A stretch of DNA of 64,000 bases from Oscillospiraceae bacterium (GCA_902786285.1 CADABX010000001.1:1-64000); one strand, 5' to 3'. Positions 1 through 7,454 are shown, counted from the stretch's first letter. The notes: a model not told the origin generated them from the letters alone. Numbers and translations are program-made.

Positions 1-130
1 TATTGGAGTGTCTTTTGTCTAGCTTGATTTCTCTTGTGTCTTCATTATACATCTTGCTGTCCAAAAAACTACCCCCTTGTGTCCAATTTTAGTTTACCAT
101 TTCATCTTGAATCCGAAGCTCCCTTGCCTT

Positions 131-221
131 CCCCGCCGGCGGGGCGCGGGTCTCCGGCGGAGACCTCAAAAGGCGTCGCCTTTTGAAGCGCCGACCGAGT
201 TGCGGGTGTCCAGTGGACACC
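131..221. repeat. Chain of four short perfect palindromes
   Basis: Four stem-loops follow one another with only a few bases between them: 131-144 (CCCCGCCGGCGGGG), 149-165 (GGTCTCC, 3-base loop, GGAGACC), 167-185 (CAAAAGGCG, 1-base centre, CGCCTTTTG) and 205-221 (GGTGTCC, AGT, GGACACC). The arms differ in sequence, so this is a mosaic of hairpins and not a tandem repeat. Such chains are typical of non-coding intergenic elements of the REP/BIME or MITE-remnant kind. That assignment is an inference. Confidence 0.6.
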
Positions 222-441
222 TCGCGAAGCGAAGCAACGACCGAGGCGGGAGCCGAGAACGGCAGGCGAGACAGGTGCCGTCGCGCCGCAAATTTACCGG
301 TATGGCACAGCGAAAAAACGCGACGGCGGATGAGGTGGAAAACCCCACCGCCGCGCACCGTTCCCGGCAAAGCACAACCTTGCCGTTCGCGCCAAGTCGC
401 GCGGAGCGCAACGCCACGGGCGCTTTGTTTGATGTTGTATT

Positions 442-595
442 TGTAGCGCCGATCTCCGATCGGCTATTGTACCTCACCATCCGCGCCCAGTCGATCGCTG
501 ATCGACGCTACAGGGCGCTATTATTTGTAGCGCCGCGCTCCCGCGCGGCTTTTGAACCCCGACATACGAAAAGTCGATCGGAGATCGACGCTACA
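442..595. repeat. Four TGTAGCG-tagged hairpin modules
   Basis: Four hairpins each carry the tag TGTAGCG on one side or its complement CGCTACA on the other. They are 442-464 (tag, then GCCGATC-TCC-GATCGGC), 490-512 (GTCGATC-GCT-GATCGAC, then CGCTACA), 526-549 (tag, then GCCGCGC-TCCC-GCGCGGC) and 573-595 (GTCGATC-GGA-GATCGAC, then CGCTACA). The orientation alternates, so the modules form two inverted pairs. Stem sequences vary while the tag is fixed, which suggests a dispersed repeat family with compensatory change. No protein is encoded. Confidence 0.65.
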
Positions 596-612
596 CACGG
601 CCGATAAAACGG

Positions 613-643
613 AGCAGCACCGCCGAAAAAACGACGGTGCTGC
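613..643 (-). terminator. Probable terminator of the LRR gene
   Basis: A GCAGCACCG/CGGTGCTGC stem with a T-rich loop lies about 35 bases beyond the stop of the leucine-rich-repeat gene. On the minus strand it is followed after a few bases by a short T-run (GTTTTATC). The T-run is imperfect, so the call is moderate. Confidence 0.5.
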
Positions 644-679
644 CCTTTATAGGGGTGGGAAAGAAAAAGAGGGACAAAG

Positions 680-1864
680 TTATTTGAGGTCGGCTTTGAC
701 GATGACTTTGCCGGGGCAGCCGGCGTCAACAACCGCGCGCTTCATCGCTGCGGTTTTGACATAGACTTTGCAGGTATCGGGCAGCGTTTCCAGGCAGTTG
801 CCGTTTTCCGCATCGTCAACAAACACGGACGCGTTCGTCGTTAAGACGCGCAGCTTTTTGATGCCGGTGAAATTCAAGAACGCGTTGTAGTTCACTTTTT
901 CCACACCGGCGGGAATCGTCAGCGACGTCAGCGCGTCGCAGCCGTCAAAGGCATTGCCCCAGATGGCGCTGATGCTGTCGGTACGATAGACGGCTTTCAG
1001 CCTGCTGCAGCCGCCGAATGTGCTGCTCAGCGCGTATTTCGGCGCCTGCTTCGGCAGATAGACTTTCAGCAGATTGCTGCAATTCACAAATACATAGGGG
1101 CCATTGATCGGCAGCGCGTCGGTTGTGCGATTTTCAAACACGACTTTTTTCAGTTTCGTGGCATTCATCAGTGCCCTTGATTCCAGCGTGCAGCCGCCGG
1201 GAACACGCAGCAAACGCAGACCGCTGCTGTAAAACACTTGCTCACCGATGGATGCGAGCGATGCGGGCAGATTGATATATTGCAGCGACTTGCATCTGGC
1301 AAACGCCGCGTTGTCGATCTTTTTCAGCCCATTGCCCTGAATGTCAACCGTTTTCAGATTTTTACAGACCTTGAAACAGCCGCGGCCGATCGCGACGACA
1401 CTTTCGGGAATGGTGATGGATTCCAGACCGTAGCAATACAAAAAGGCGTTGCGGCCGAGATAGGTCACCGAGGACGGGATGTCCAGCTTTGAAAGATGCT
1501 TCATGTTGTGGAACGCATAGTCGCCGATGCGCGTGATTGTATCGGGCAATACGATTTCTTCCACTTCGGAGTTCGTGTAGGACGTTTTCGACATATTCGT
1601 CTCCGAGCGCACCGTTGTGACGGGAATGCCATTGATCTTTTCCGGAATGGTAAGCTTTTTCACGCCCTGCATGGCGTCTTCGCTGTCGAAGAAGTCGGCA
1701 ACGTCATAATGCTGCGGGATATTGTTTCGTTCGGGAACCAGCAGATAGGAAACATGATCCACAACAATTTTGGGATTCTTTGCCGCAAAGGCACAGGTGC
1801 AGCAAAGCACAAGCAGTGCGACGCACAGCGAGAGAAGCAAGATGCGTTTTGTTCGGGTTTTCAT
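680..1864 (-). CDS. Secreted BspA-type leucine-rich-repeat protein
   Basis: This is a secreted or surface protein of 394 residues. An N-terminal signal peptide (about residues 1-27, ending AFA-AK) follows a basic MKTRTKR start. The body, from about residue 95 to 350, is a run of LRR_5 (BspA-like) repeats with the typical IGxxAFxxCxxLxxxxIPxSV cycle, for example near residues 110-135 and 135-160. Such proteins act as adhesins or protein-binding surfaces, but the ligand cannot be predicted. I chose the ATG at 1864 over an upstream one because AAAGGAG sits 9 bases before it and the signal peptide starts there. No cell-wall anchor motif is visible, so it may be released. It is a single gene with a likely terminator at 613-643. 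Confidence 0.85.
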   Translation of the reverse strand: MKTRTKRILLLSLCVALLVLCCTCAFAAKNPKIVVDHVSYLLVPERNNIPQHYDVADFFDSEDAMQGVKKLTIPEKINGIPVTTVRSETNMSKTSYTNSEVEEIVLPDTITRIGDYAFHNMKHLSKLDIPSSVTYLGRNAFLYCYGLESITIPESVVAIGRGCFKVCKNLKTVDIQGNGLKKIDNAAFARCKSLQYINLPASLASIGEQVFYSSGLRLLRVPGGCTLESRALMNATKLKKVVFENRTTDALPINGPYVFVNCSNLLKVYLPKQAPKYALSSTFGGCSRLKAVYRTDSISAIWGNAFDGCDALTSLTIPAGVEKVNYNAFLNFTGIKKLRVLTTNASVFVDDAENGNCLETLPDTCKVYVKTAAMKRAVVDAGCPGKVIVKADLK

Positions 1865-2040
1865 AACTAAAATCTCCTTTCGCGCCGATGGGCGCTTTTT
1901 GTTTTCTTCTCCCGGATTTTCTTTCCTATATCGCAATCATACAACACGTGTTTGACATTCCTGCAATGGAAGTATGAACAAGGTGTAAGAAAAACCTTAA
2001 GATTTTCGGGAGGAAGGAATCAACGAGAGAAAAAAACAGA

Positions 2041-3225
2041 TTACAGAATTTTAAAATTGCCGCCGTCTGTTCTTTTCAGCCTGAAAATACCATCCTTTTG
2101 ATTATTTCCCTGAACATTGGCGCTGAAAATAAGGTCTGCTTTTTCAGTATTATTCTTTGTGTAGTGATAAATTGCTACAGCTTCAAGTTCAAAGAAGCTA
2201 TACTTTGGTGTATTTCCATCCATATAACCGGAAACATTCACATTGATTTTATCGGGTGTATAGACGCGAATACCTTGTCTTGATCCTATGGTCTCTAATG
2301 TATACGAACCGTTGATAATGTTTGCCCAAAGGATGACGCTCTTACAAGGGTTATAGTGGTCCGGATCATATTGAATATTGCCGTCTTCGTCTTCCCATGT
2401 ATAACCATACCAACGCGGAATAAACAGGCCGCAATCGGGTGAATACTCAATATCTGGATTCGTAACTTTATCAGTTGCCATGTTATTATGAACTACAAAA
2501 ATATCATTATCTGTTCTATTAATAATGAATTGTTCCTGACCGTTTACGGTCTCAATTTGCGCGGTTGTAAACGCAAAACCGTCATGGAGATCGCCCCAAG
2601 GCAAATTAACAATAAAAGTACCGTCGCTGTTATACTTTGTAATATTTCCAATTTTTTTTGTATATTTTGTTAAAGTATTTCCACTCCAATATTTAGGTTC
2701 AAATACTTTATAGTTACTGTTTGTGCTGCCAAGATTTATTGTAGACCCATCAGTTAAATTGTGAATATAAGAGCGAGAAATACGGATAATGTGATTTTTA
2801 GTTTTTTTATGCGGTGAAAGTGAATCCGAGGTTTCCGATGCAGCTGTAATATAAACATACGAGTTGTCAACTGTCATACCGTTTGCATGACCGACAAACT
2901 TGATTAAGAACATTTTATAAGTGTCCATGTCATTTACACTCGGATAATAGTAGAAATAGCCGTCGGACTCGCCGTCTTTATCATAGACCTTTGCGGTGTA
3001 AAGCCGGTGATAACTATCAGAATATGCCATGCCACTCAAATTGGTGCATGTGCTGCCGGAAGGCAAATCCTCATTTTCAATTGTCGTAAGACGAGTGGGT
3101 TCGTCGGTTGCATAATTCGTTGCAAAGGACTGGATCGTCTGACCGGTCAGAAGCAGGGCGAACAGCATGACCCAAACAAGAGCTTTTGTCAGCTTTTTGT
3201 TTTTGAATGTAGATTTCTTTGTCAT
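2041..3225 (-). CDS. Secreted protein of unknown function, AT-rich
   Basis: This is a 394-residue exported protein with a clear signal peptide: basic start, hydrophobic stretch at residues 14-30, cleavage near SFA-TN. I do not recognise a family. The remainder is rich in Tyr, Asn, Asp and Thr and alternates short beta-type segments (for instance SGMAYSDSYHRLYTAK and the Gly/Asn turns), which could suggest a propeller-like fold. That is only an impression. AAGGAAG precedes the ATG. It starts 20 bases after the 143-residue secreted gene and is probably co-transcribed with it. Base composition is clearly more AT-rich than most of the window, suggesting separate ancestry. Confidence 0.7.
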   Translation of the reverse strand: MTKKSTFKNKKLTKALVWVMLFALLLTGQTIQSFATNYATDEPTRLTTIENEDLPSGSTCTNLSGMAYSDSYHRLYTAKVYDKDGESDGYFYYYPSVNDMDTYKMFLIKFVGHANGMTVDNSYVYITAASETSDSLSPHKKTKNHIIRISRSYIHNLTDGSTINLGSTNSNYKVFEPKYWSGNTLTKYTKKIGNITKYNSDGTFIVNLPWGDLHDGFAFTTAQIETVNGQEQFIINRTDNDIFVVHNNMATDKVTNPDIEYSPDCGLFIPRWYGYTWEDEDGNIQYDPDHYNPCKSVILWANIINGSYTLETIGSRQGIRVYTPDKINVNVSGYMDGNTPKYSFFELEAVAIYHYTKNNTEKADLIFSANVQGNNQKDGIFRLKRTDGGNFKIL

Positions 3226-3245
3226 AACAATCTTCCTTTCATTTG

Positions 3246-3677
3246 TTATAAAGTATTTGTTGTACTCAAAGTAATTGGCTCGTTTGTACTGCTGTTATAA
3301 GCAGTAATTGTTAGCTTAGCTTTGTAAAGAGAGCCATTTTGAATTGAAACGGAATTGTCATTTAATATAAAGATACTTGTTGATGAAGATAAATTGCTCC
3401 AAGTTTTTATTGGTGTCCACGAACCATTGACATTTTTATAGAGCTTTAATACGCCATTTTTGAATTTTACGCTGCTTTTTCCATCGATTCGGATTATTAT
3501 ATTGGCTTTTGTTCCAGCAGAATATAAATGAAATACATGATTTATAATGTTTTCGTATTCAGAAATATCGCATTCATCATCTACGGGTTCATCAAATTCA
3601 ATTGCATTTACAAGCACAGCCTCAAAACTAATTATTATCAAAACTACTGAAACAATTGCTATTATCCGTTTGAACAT
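3246..3677 (-). CDS. Small secreted protein, unknown
   Basis: This encodes 143 residues with a signal peptide (about 1-25, ending LVNA). The mature part has an acidic N-terminal tail and then a beta-rich segment (residues about 55-143) with alternating hydrophobic and Ser/Thr/Asn residues and KLYKN-GSWTPIKTW, which resembles a small beta-sandwich. No family is recognised. The ribosome site (AGGAGGTG) is near perfect but lies in an arm of a long hairpin (3684-3720), so translation may be controlled. It lies 66 bases downstream of the anti-sigma gene and 20 bases before the 394-residue secreted gene. An envelope-stress or sensing role linked to that sigma pair is only inferred from position. 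Confidence 0.7.
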   Translation of the reverse strand: MFKRIIAIVSVVLIIISFEAVLVNAIEFDEPVDDECDISEYENIINHVFHLYSAGTKANIIIRIDGKSSVKFKNGVLKLYKNVNGSWTPIKTWSNLSSSTSIFILNDNSVSIQNGSLYKAKLTITAYNSSTNEPITLSTTNTL

Positions 3678-3683
3678 AAAATC

Positions 3684-3720
3684 ACCTCCTTCTATAATCT
3701 AAAACGAATTAGAAGGAGGT
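3684..3720 (-). promoter_or_regulatory. Hairpin masking the Shine-Dalgarno site
   Basis: The 11-base arms 3684-3694 and 3710-3720 (ACCTCCTTCTA and TAGAAGGAGGT) are perfect inverted repeats around a 15-base loop. On the transcript the downstream arm contains the whole AGGAGG ribosome site of the 143-residue secreted gene, whose ATG ends at 3677. The upstream arm is an exact anti-Shine-Dalgarno. No long T-run follows, so this is better explained as translational control than as a terminator of the anti-sigma gene. Confidence 0.6.
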
Positions 3721-3743
3721 TTTCACACATCTTTTTTTAAAAA

Positions 3744-4439
3744 TTAATGGATGTTTCCTACAATTGTTTTTAATTCATTTTCTTCAATTCTTCCTGCTAT
3801 ACTAATGACTATGTATTCATCTAGAATAACAGCAGCCCCAGACTGATCTTTTTTATCGTATGAAAAATGTACTTCACGGTGATTTATATAGAGCACTTCG
3901 TAGTCATGTTCGTTATCCATACCAATATCAACGTTTGTTGCTTTACTAATGTCAATCATTATATATTGATCTGCATTAGCAGTATTTCGATATTCATATA
4001 GGCGAAGCGTAGGATCCTCTATAGCACTAGCCAATTCATACCCTTCCGGCACATACCCGATTTCCACATCATCCACCGTCAGAAAATGCGTTGGTTCGCC
4101 GTTGTCGTCGTGATGAAACAGGGCAAACTTTTGAAATTGCTGCACCACCATATGACTGACCCCTGCGCGAATCTCCGGCTGCAGCATCAAGCCGGCGAAT
4201 ACAACCGCAACCAGCGATACGGCAATGACCGCGATGCGTCTTGCAAGGCGGCCGTGTTTACCGCGCCGCTGCTGCTTTTTCCGGAGCGCCGCAAACTCAT
4301 CCCGCAGCGATTGCGGCATCGGATCGGTTTTGTTTAATGCGGCGCTGTCGGGCAGTTCGTCCTGCTCGGCCTTTTCGGCGTCATAGACCGCCTGTTTCAA
4401 AACGACCTCAAACAGTTCGTCGCTCAATGGTTCACGCAT
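3744..4439 (-). CDS. Anti-sigma factor-like membrane protein (DUF4367)
   Basis: This is a 231-residue single-pass membrane protein. Residues 1-65 are cytoplasmic and charged, a transmembrane helix lies at about 67-86, and residues about 105-231 form the outer domain with the GYVPEGY signature of DUF4367. Proteins of this layout beside an ECF sigma gene usually hold the sigma factor inactive and release it on an envelope signal. Its ATG overlaps the sigma gene stop by 8 bases, so the two are translationally coupled. The half encoding the cytoplasmic and membrane part (about 4040-4439) is GC-rich like the chromosome. The half encoding the outer domain (3744 to about 4040) is AT-rich, as are the next two genes, suggesting a recombination joint inside the gene. 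Confidence 0.75.
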   Translation of the reverse strand: MREPLSDELFEVVLKQAVYDAEKAEQDELPDSAALNKTDPMPQSLRDEFAALRKKQQRRGKHGRLARRIAVIAVSLVAVVFAGLMLQPEIRAGVSHMVVQQFQKFALFHHDDNGEPTHFLTVDDVEIGYVPEGYELASAIEDPTLRLYEYRNTANADQYIMIDISKATNVDIGMDNEHDYEVLYINHREVHFSYDKKDQSGAAVILDEYIVISIAGRIEENELKTIVGNIH

Positions 4440-4971
4440 GGCTCGCTTCCTCCTCCAACGCTTTGCGCAGCTTTCGTTTTGCCCGGGTCAGCCGCATACT
4501 GACTGCCGATTCGGATTCGTCCAAAATGGCGGCAATCTGTTTGAGCGACAAATCGTTCACATATTTCAGCGTCAGTACGATCCGCAGCGGTTCGTCGAGG
4601 GCGCGGATTTCGCGCACCAGATCGTTGTAGCTGTCGCGGCTGACGGCAAAATCGGTCGGGTCAAACGGTTCGGTTTTATAGTCTTCCAAATAGATCACGG
4701 CGTGCTCCTTTTGTTTCAGCTTGTCGAGCGCCGTGTGGCGCACAACGGCGGCGCAAAACGCTTTGGTCTTAACGGCGTCCCCGGTGTCCACACAGTCCGA
4801 ATGGCGGATGATTTTGACAATGGCGTCGTGCACAACGTCCTGCGCGTCGTCCGGCTGGGGGAAATAGCCTTTGGCAAGATACAGCATCCAGCCGTAGTAT
4901 TGCTCATACACCTGCTGTACCGTTTCCCTTTGCGCTTCGGTGACCGCAAGGGACAAATAGATTGCCAGCAT
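4432..4971 (-). CDS. ECF-type RNA polymerase sigma factor
   Basis: This 179-residue sigma-70 family protein of the extracytoplasmic-function type directs RNA polymerase to a dedicated regulon. Region 2 spans about residues 15-80 (YYGWMLYLAKGYF, QDVVHDAIVKI). Region 4 spans about 120-170 with LKYVNDLSLKQIAAILDESESAVSMRLTRAKRKL, a classic helix-turn-helix (quoted here in outline). I prefer the ATG at 4971, with AGAGG 7-10 bases upstream, over the ATG at 5001, which has no ribosome site. The partner anti-sigma gene overlaps its end by 8 bases. A possible self-regulated promoter lies at 5003-5028. Confidence 0.88.
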   Translation of the reverse strand: MLAIYLSLAVTEAQRETVQQVYEQYYGWMLYLAKGYFPQPDDAQDVVHDAIVKIIRHSDCVDTGDAVKTKAFCAAVVRHTALDKLKQKEHAVIYLEDYKTEPFDPTDFAVSRDSYNDLVREIRALDEPLRIVLTLKYVNDLSLKQIAAILDESESAVSMRLTRAKRKLRKALEEEASHA

Positions 4972-5002
4972 ATCGACGTCCTCTCTTTCCCTCTTTATCA
5001 TA

Positions 5003-5028
5003 TAAACGATTTACAAACCCGTTTTCCC
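5003..5028 (-). promoter_or_regulatory. Candidate ECF-type promoter of the sigma operon
   Basis: On the minus strand GGGAAAAC is followed about 12 bases later by CGTTTA, 32 bases before the chosen sigma start. This resembles the AAC...CGT pattern of ECF promoters, which are often self-regulated, but the spacing is shorter than the usual 16 bases. Confidence is low. Confidence 0.3.
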
Positions 5029-5138
5029 ACATAAATTTTGTATTTTTTTCAAAAAAACGGAAAAATTTTTGAACCGCGCTTTTGCCCCGGCCGCCGCCTG
5101 TCCTTGGCGGGCGTCCGTTTTTTCCGGGAGAAAACGAT

Positions 5139-5166
5139 CGGCGCGCTCCAAAAAAGGAACGCGCCG
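5139..5166. terminator. Hairpin terminator after the 37-residue peptide gene
   Basis: Arms 5139-5149 and 5156-5166 pair through a CGGCGCG/CGCGCCG core around an A/T loop, 15 bases past the peptide stop. A T-run follows on the plus strand (TTTTTG). On the minus strand the next bases are ATCGTTTTC, giving weaker termination in the peptide's direction. Confidence 0.5.
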
Positions 5167-5180
5167 TTTTTGTTGTTCGT

Positions 5181-5294
5181 TCAGGTGTTTTCGTCGTTGA
5201 ACTTGCGGATGGTGGCCACCAGATTTTTGATGTAATCCACAATCGAGTCGATGAACTTGGAAAATGTGTTCAGAATGTTCTGGAATGCTTCCAT
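5181..5294 (-). CDS. 37-residue amphipathic peptide, own transcription unit
   Basis: This small gene encodes MEAFQNILNTFSKFIDSI (first 18) and ends RKFNDENT. It has no signal peptide or Cys. The bulk (residues 3-31) would form one amphipathic helix with Phe/Ile/Leu/Val on one face and Asn/Asp/Lys on the other. AGGAGG lies about 10 bases upstream of the ATG. A TTGCAA-17-TATAGT promoter sits at 5331-5359 and a hairpin follows the stop, so it has every sign of a real monocistronic gene despite its length. Amphipathic peptides of this size may be toxins, membrane-associated regulators or secreted surfactant-like peptides. I do not recognise a family. Confidence 0.65.
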   Translation of the reverse strand: MEAFQNILNTFSKFIDSIVDYIKNLVATIRKFNDENT

Positions 5295-5330
5295 GGGTAA
5301 AACGCCTCCTTTGGACTGTTTGTTGAATAT

Positions 5331-5359
5331 ACTATACCACAATTCTGCGGGAATTGCAA
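5331..5359 (-). promoter_or_regulatory. Sigma-A promoter of the 37-residue peptide gene
   Basis: On the minus strand TTGCAA (5354-5359), a 17-base spacer and TATAGT (5331-5336) form a good vegetative promoter 37 bases before the peptide ATG. It starts just past the stop of the DUF3048 gene. Confidence 0.65.
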
Positions 5360-5366
5360 GCGCTTT

Positions 5367-6449
5367 TTATCCGGGGAAGACCGTCGTGTTGTAGTCTGTC
5401 ACGGCGATATAGCTGTTGCCGCGGTTGACGGGGATGTTGTTGCCCTTGCTGTCGGTGACAACGATGTTGTCGGCCTGGGTCTTTTTGCTCCATTTGATCT
5501 TGCGCACGGTGCCGTAGGACAAATAGTAGCCGGTGCCGCCCTTCCAGTCCATCTGGACCAACGGACCGTTTTTATAGAGCCCGACGTCGGTTTCAAGGAT
5601 GAACACGTTGGTATAGTGCAGTTGTTCATTGGCGCGCGCATCCATGTGGGGTTTGCCGGTGTGGGTTTTGTAATAGACCTTCTTGTCCTTGTCATAGGTG
5701 AAGGTGCTGTAATAGGAATCGGAGAAATTGATGCGCACGTCGGTGCATGCCGTTTTGCCGACCGCCTTCGGTTTGCGGAAATCAAAGATATAGTCGTCCT
5801 TGTCCTCGCGGTAGTCGGTGCGGATTTTGTAGGATTTGAACACCTCGGGGATGTTCGGGCCTTTTACAAACGCGGTGTGCTCCTTGGCGTATTTGCCAAG
5901 ACGCGCCGGGTCGCGGCCGAAGAGGGTCGTGTCGTATTTTTTGGAGCCGTCGAAATAGTCGATGCCCGTGATGTCCAGCGCCTTCTGGCCGAAGGTCGGA
6001 TTGCAGCCGAAGCAGATATACACCGCGTCCAGACCGTAGGCGAAATACGGGAAATAATAGCGGCACGAACGCACCGAGCAGACCTCGGGAATCTTGGTAT
6101 AATCGGCAAAGACCGCCATCATACGGGTGATGCCGCCCTCCACAAGACATTCGAACATCAGATCGGCGTTCACAATGCCGTATTGCGGGAGCGACTGGCG
6201 GATATTGTTGATCATGATCGCCACCGGGCGTTTGCCCTTGGCCGCCTTGGAAAGATTGTCCAGACCGGTCAGGCGGTTATAGTCGGTTTTTTTCGGCGCG
6301 GCGGTCGTTGTTTCAACCGTTGTCGGTTCGGTGGTTGACGCCTCGGTCAGCTCCGTTTCGTCGTTCGATTTGCAGGCGCACAAAGAAAAGACCATCCCCA
6401 GCGCGCACAGCAACGCAAAGATACGAATTGCCGTCTTTTTCACTTTCAT
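5367..6449 (-). CDS. DUF3048 (YerB-like) lipoprotein
   Basis: This is a predicted lipoprotein of 360 residues. A hydrophobic leader ends at a lipobox (LCAC, Cys near residue 25), then comes a Thr/Glu-rich linker (about 30-50). The DUF3048 N-terminal domain runs about 58-210 (RPVAIMINN, QYGIVNADLMFECLVEGG, RSCRYYF) and its C-terminal domain about 230-350. Relatives such as Bacillus YerB are surface lipoproteins of unknown enzymatic role. I start at the ATG at 6449, with TGAGG 9 bases upstream. The longer frame has no leader logic. A consensus-like promoter lies at 6513-6541. Confidence 0.85.
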   Translation of the reverse strand: MKVKKTAIRIFALLCALGMVFSLCACKSNDETELTEASTTEPTTVETTTAAPKKTDYNRLTGLDNLSKAAKGKRPVAIMINNIRQSLPQYGIVNADLMFECLVEGGITRMMAVFADYTKIPEVCSVRSCRYYFPYFAYGLDAVYICFGCNPTFGQKALDITGIDYFDGSKKYDTTLFGRDPARLGKYAKEHTAFVKGPNIPEVFKSYKIRTDYREDKDDYIFDFRKPKAVGKTACTDVRINFSDSYYSTFTYDKDKKVYYKTHTGKPHMDARANEQLHYTNVFILETDVGLYKNGPLVQMDWKGGTGYYLSYGTVRKIKWSKKTQADNIVVTDSKGNNIPVNRGNSYIAVTDYNTTVFPG

Positions 6450-6512
6450 CACAACCATCCTCAAAAAATCGCGGGCACGGCGGCATGCTGCACCGTGCCT
6501 GTTATCCTCTTT

Positions 6513-6541
6513 ATTATACCAATTTTTACGCCTTTTTTCAA
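6513..6541 (-). promoter_or_regulatory. Promoter of the DUF3048 gene
   Basis: On the minus strand TTGAAA (6536-6541), 17 bases and TATAAT (6513-6518) stand about 64 bases before the chosen ATG. Confidence 0.65.
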
Positions 6542-6649
6542 CCGCGTTCCCCATTTTTCGATGCCAAAAATCCCGGCGGAAACTTGTCGAAGTGCACAAA
6601 GTTTTCTTTCACCTTTGCTAAATACAGCCGTCTTCTTTTGTGAAAAGCG

Positions 6650-6681
6650 CAAGGCAACCGCCCGTTTGAGCCGTTGCCTTG
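6650..6681 (-). terminator. Terminator of the glycerophosphodiesterase gene
   Basis: The arms CAAGGCAAC (6650-6658) and GTTGCCTTG (6673-6681) form a stem 18 bases past the stop at 6699, followed on the minus strand by CGCTTTTC. Confidence 0.55.
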
Positions 6682-6698
6682 TTTCTTATTTTGAAATT

Positions 6699-7418
6699 TT
6701 ATTTGATCCAGCCGAGCATTCTTTCGGGATAGTTGCCGATCAGCGCGTCCACGCCCCAGCCGGCAAGCCGTTTGGCGTCCTCTTCGGTGTTGACCGTCCA
6801 GGTGTTGATCTCACAGCCGGCGTCGTGCATTTCGGCAACCGTTTTTTCCGAAAGCATATGCAGCGGCGGATGGCAGCATTCGATGCCGTGCAAAGCGGTA
6901 TAGGCACCAAAGCGGCTGGGCCAGTTTTCGGTCAAAAAGCCGCATTTGATGTCGGGCGCGAGCGCCTTGCAGCGTTCCACCGTGGTATGATTGAAGGAGC
7001 TGAAAATGATGCGGTCCTCCAGATGATAGGCGCGCACCATATCGATGGCCGCCTGCTCAATGCCCGGGTATTCCCAGACGCCGGTTTTCAGCTCGATGTT
7101 GGAAATCAGCGGCAGATCCTTGACCATTTCGAAGTATTCCTCCAGCGTGGGAATCCGGCAAACGCCGTATTCGCCGGGAAACGCGGCGGAAAAGTCATAT
7201 TGACGCAGCTCTTCGAGCGTCATGTCGCGCACGGCGCCGCTGCCGTTGGAGGTGCGGTCGATCGTTTCGTCGTGAATGATGACCAGCTTGTTGTCTTTTG
7301 TCAGATGCAGATCAAACTCCATGCCGTCCACACCGGCTTCCACTGCCTTGCGGAAGGCGAGCATGGTGTTTTCGGGATAGGTGCCGCTGCAGCCGCGGTG
7401 GCCGAACACTTTTGTCAT
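6699..7418 (-). CDS. Glycerophosphodiester phosphodiesterase
   Basis: This 239-residue enzyme hydrolyses glycerophosphodiesters such as glycerophosphocholine to glycerol 3-phosphate and an alcohol. The GDPD TIM-barrel hallmarks are all present: HRG at about residues 7-9 with PENT a few residues later, GMEFDLHLTKDNKLVIIHD with the metal-binding Glu/Asp and second catalytic His (about 32-50), the E-L-K strand (about 110) and a C-terminal NTWTVN. There is no signal peptide, so it is a short cytoplasmic enzyme. The ATG at 7418, with TGGAG upstream, is preferred over a TTG 30 bases earlier. It is a single gene with its own promoter at 7455-7482. Confidence 0.92.
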   Translation of the reverse strand: MTKVFGHRGCSGTYPENTMLAFRKAVEAGVDGMEFDLHLTKDNKLVIIHDETIDRTSNGSGAVRDMTLEELRQYDFSAAFPGEYGVCRIPTLEEYFEMVKDLPLISNIELKTGVWEYPGIEQAAIDMVRAYHLEDRIIFSSFNHTTVERCKALAPDIKCGFLTENWPSRFGAYTALHGIECCHPPLHMLSEKTVAEMHDAGCEINTWTVNTEEDAKRLAGWGVDALIGNYPERMLGWIK

Positions 7419-7454
7419 AGAACTCCACTTCTTTCTCTTTCTGTTCAACTGTGG

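Larger units (their letters stand above)
1..679. other. Gene-free repeat-rich region
   Basis: No credible gene is visible in this stretch. The open frames here have no ribosome site and their translations are low-complexity, Arg/Pro-rich shadows of GC-rich hairpins. Bases 1-120 are AT-rich and look like ordinary spacer. Bases 121-600 consist almost entirely of short perfect palindromes in two families (131-221 and 442-595), joined by a tract at 300-380 that, read on the minus strand, has a GGTGGGG/CCACCTCATCCG-like core. I recall that core from intergenic repeats of gut clostridia, but could not search for it. Confidence 0.7.

Noticed and set aside
77..607. A 176-codon frame in the first 600 bases
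   Set aside because: It runs through a series of palindromes, has no ribosome site and gives an Arg/Pro-rich translation. The region is better explained as non-coding repeats.
3684..3720. Rho-independent terminator of the anti-sigma gene
   Set aside because: The stem is long but no T-run follows and the downstream arm is the ribosome site of the next gene, so translational masking fits better.
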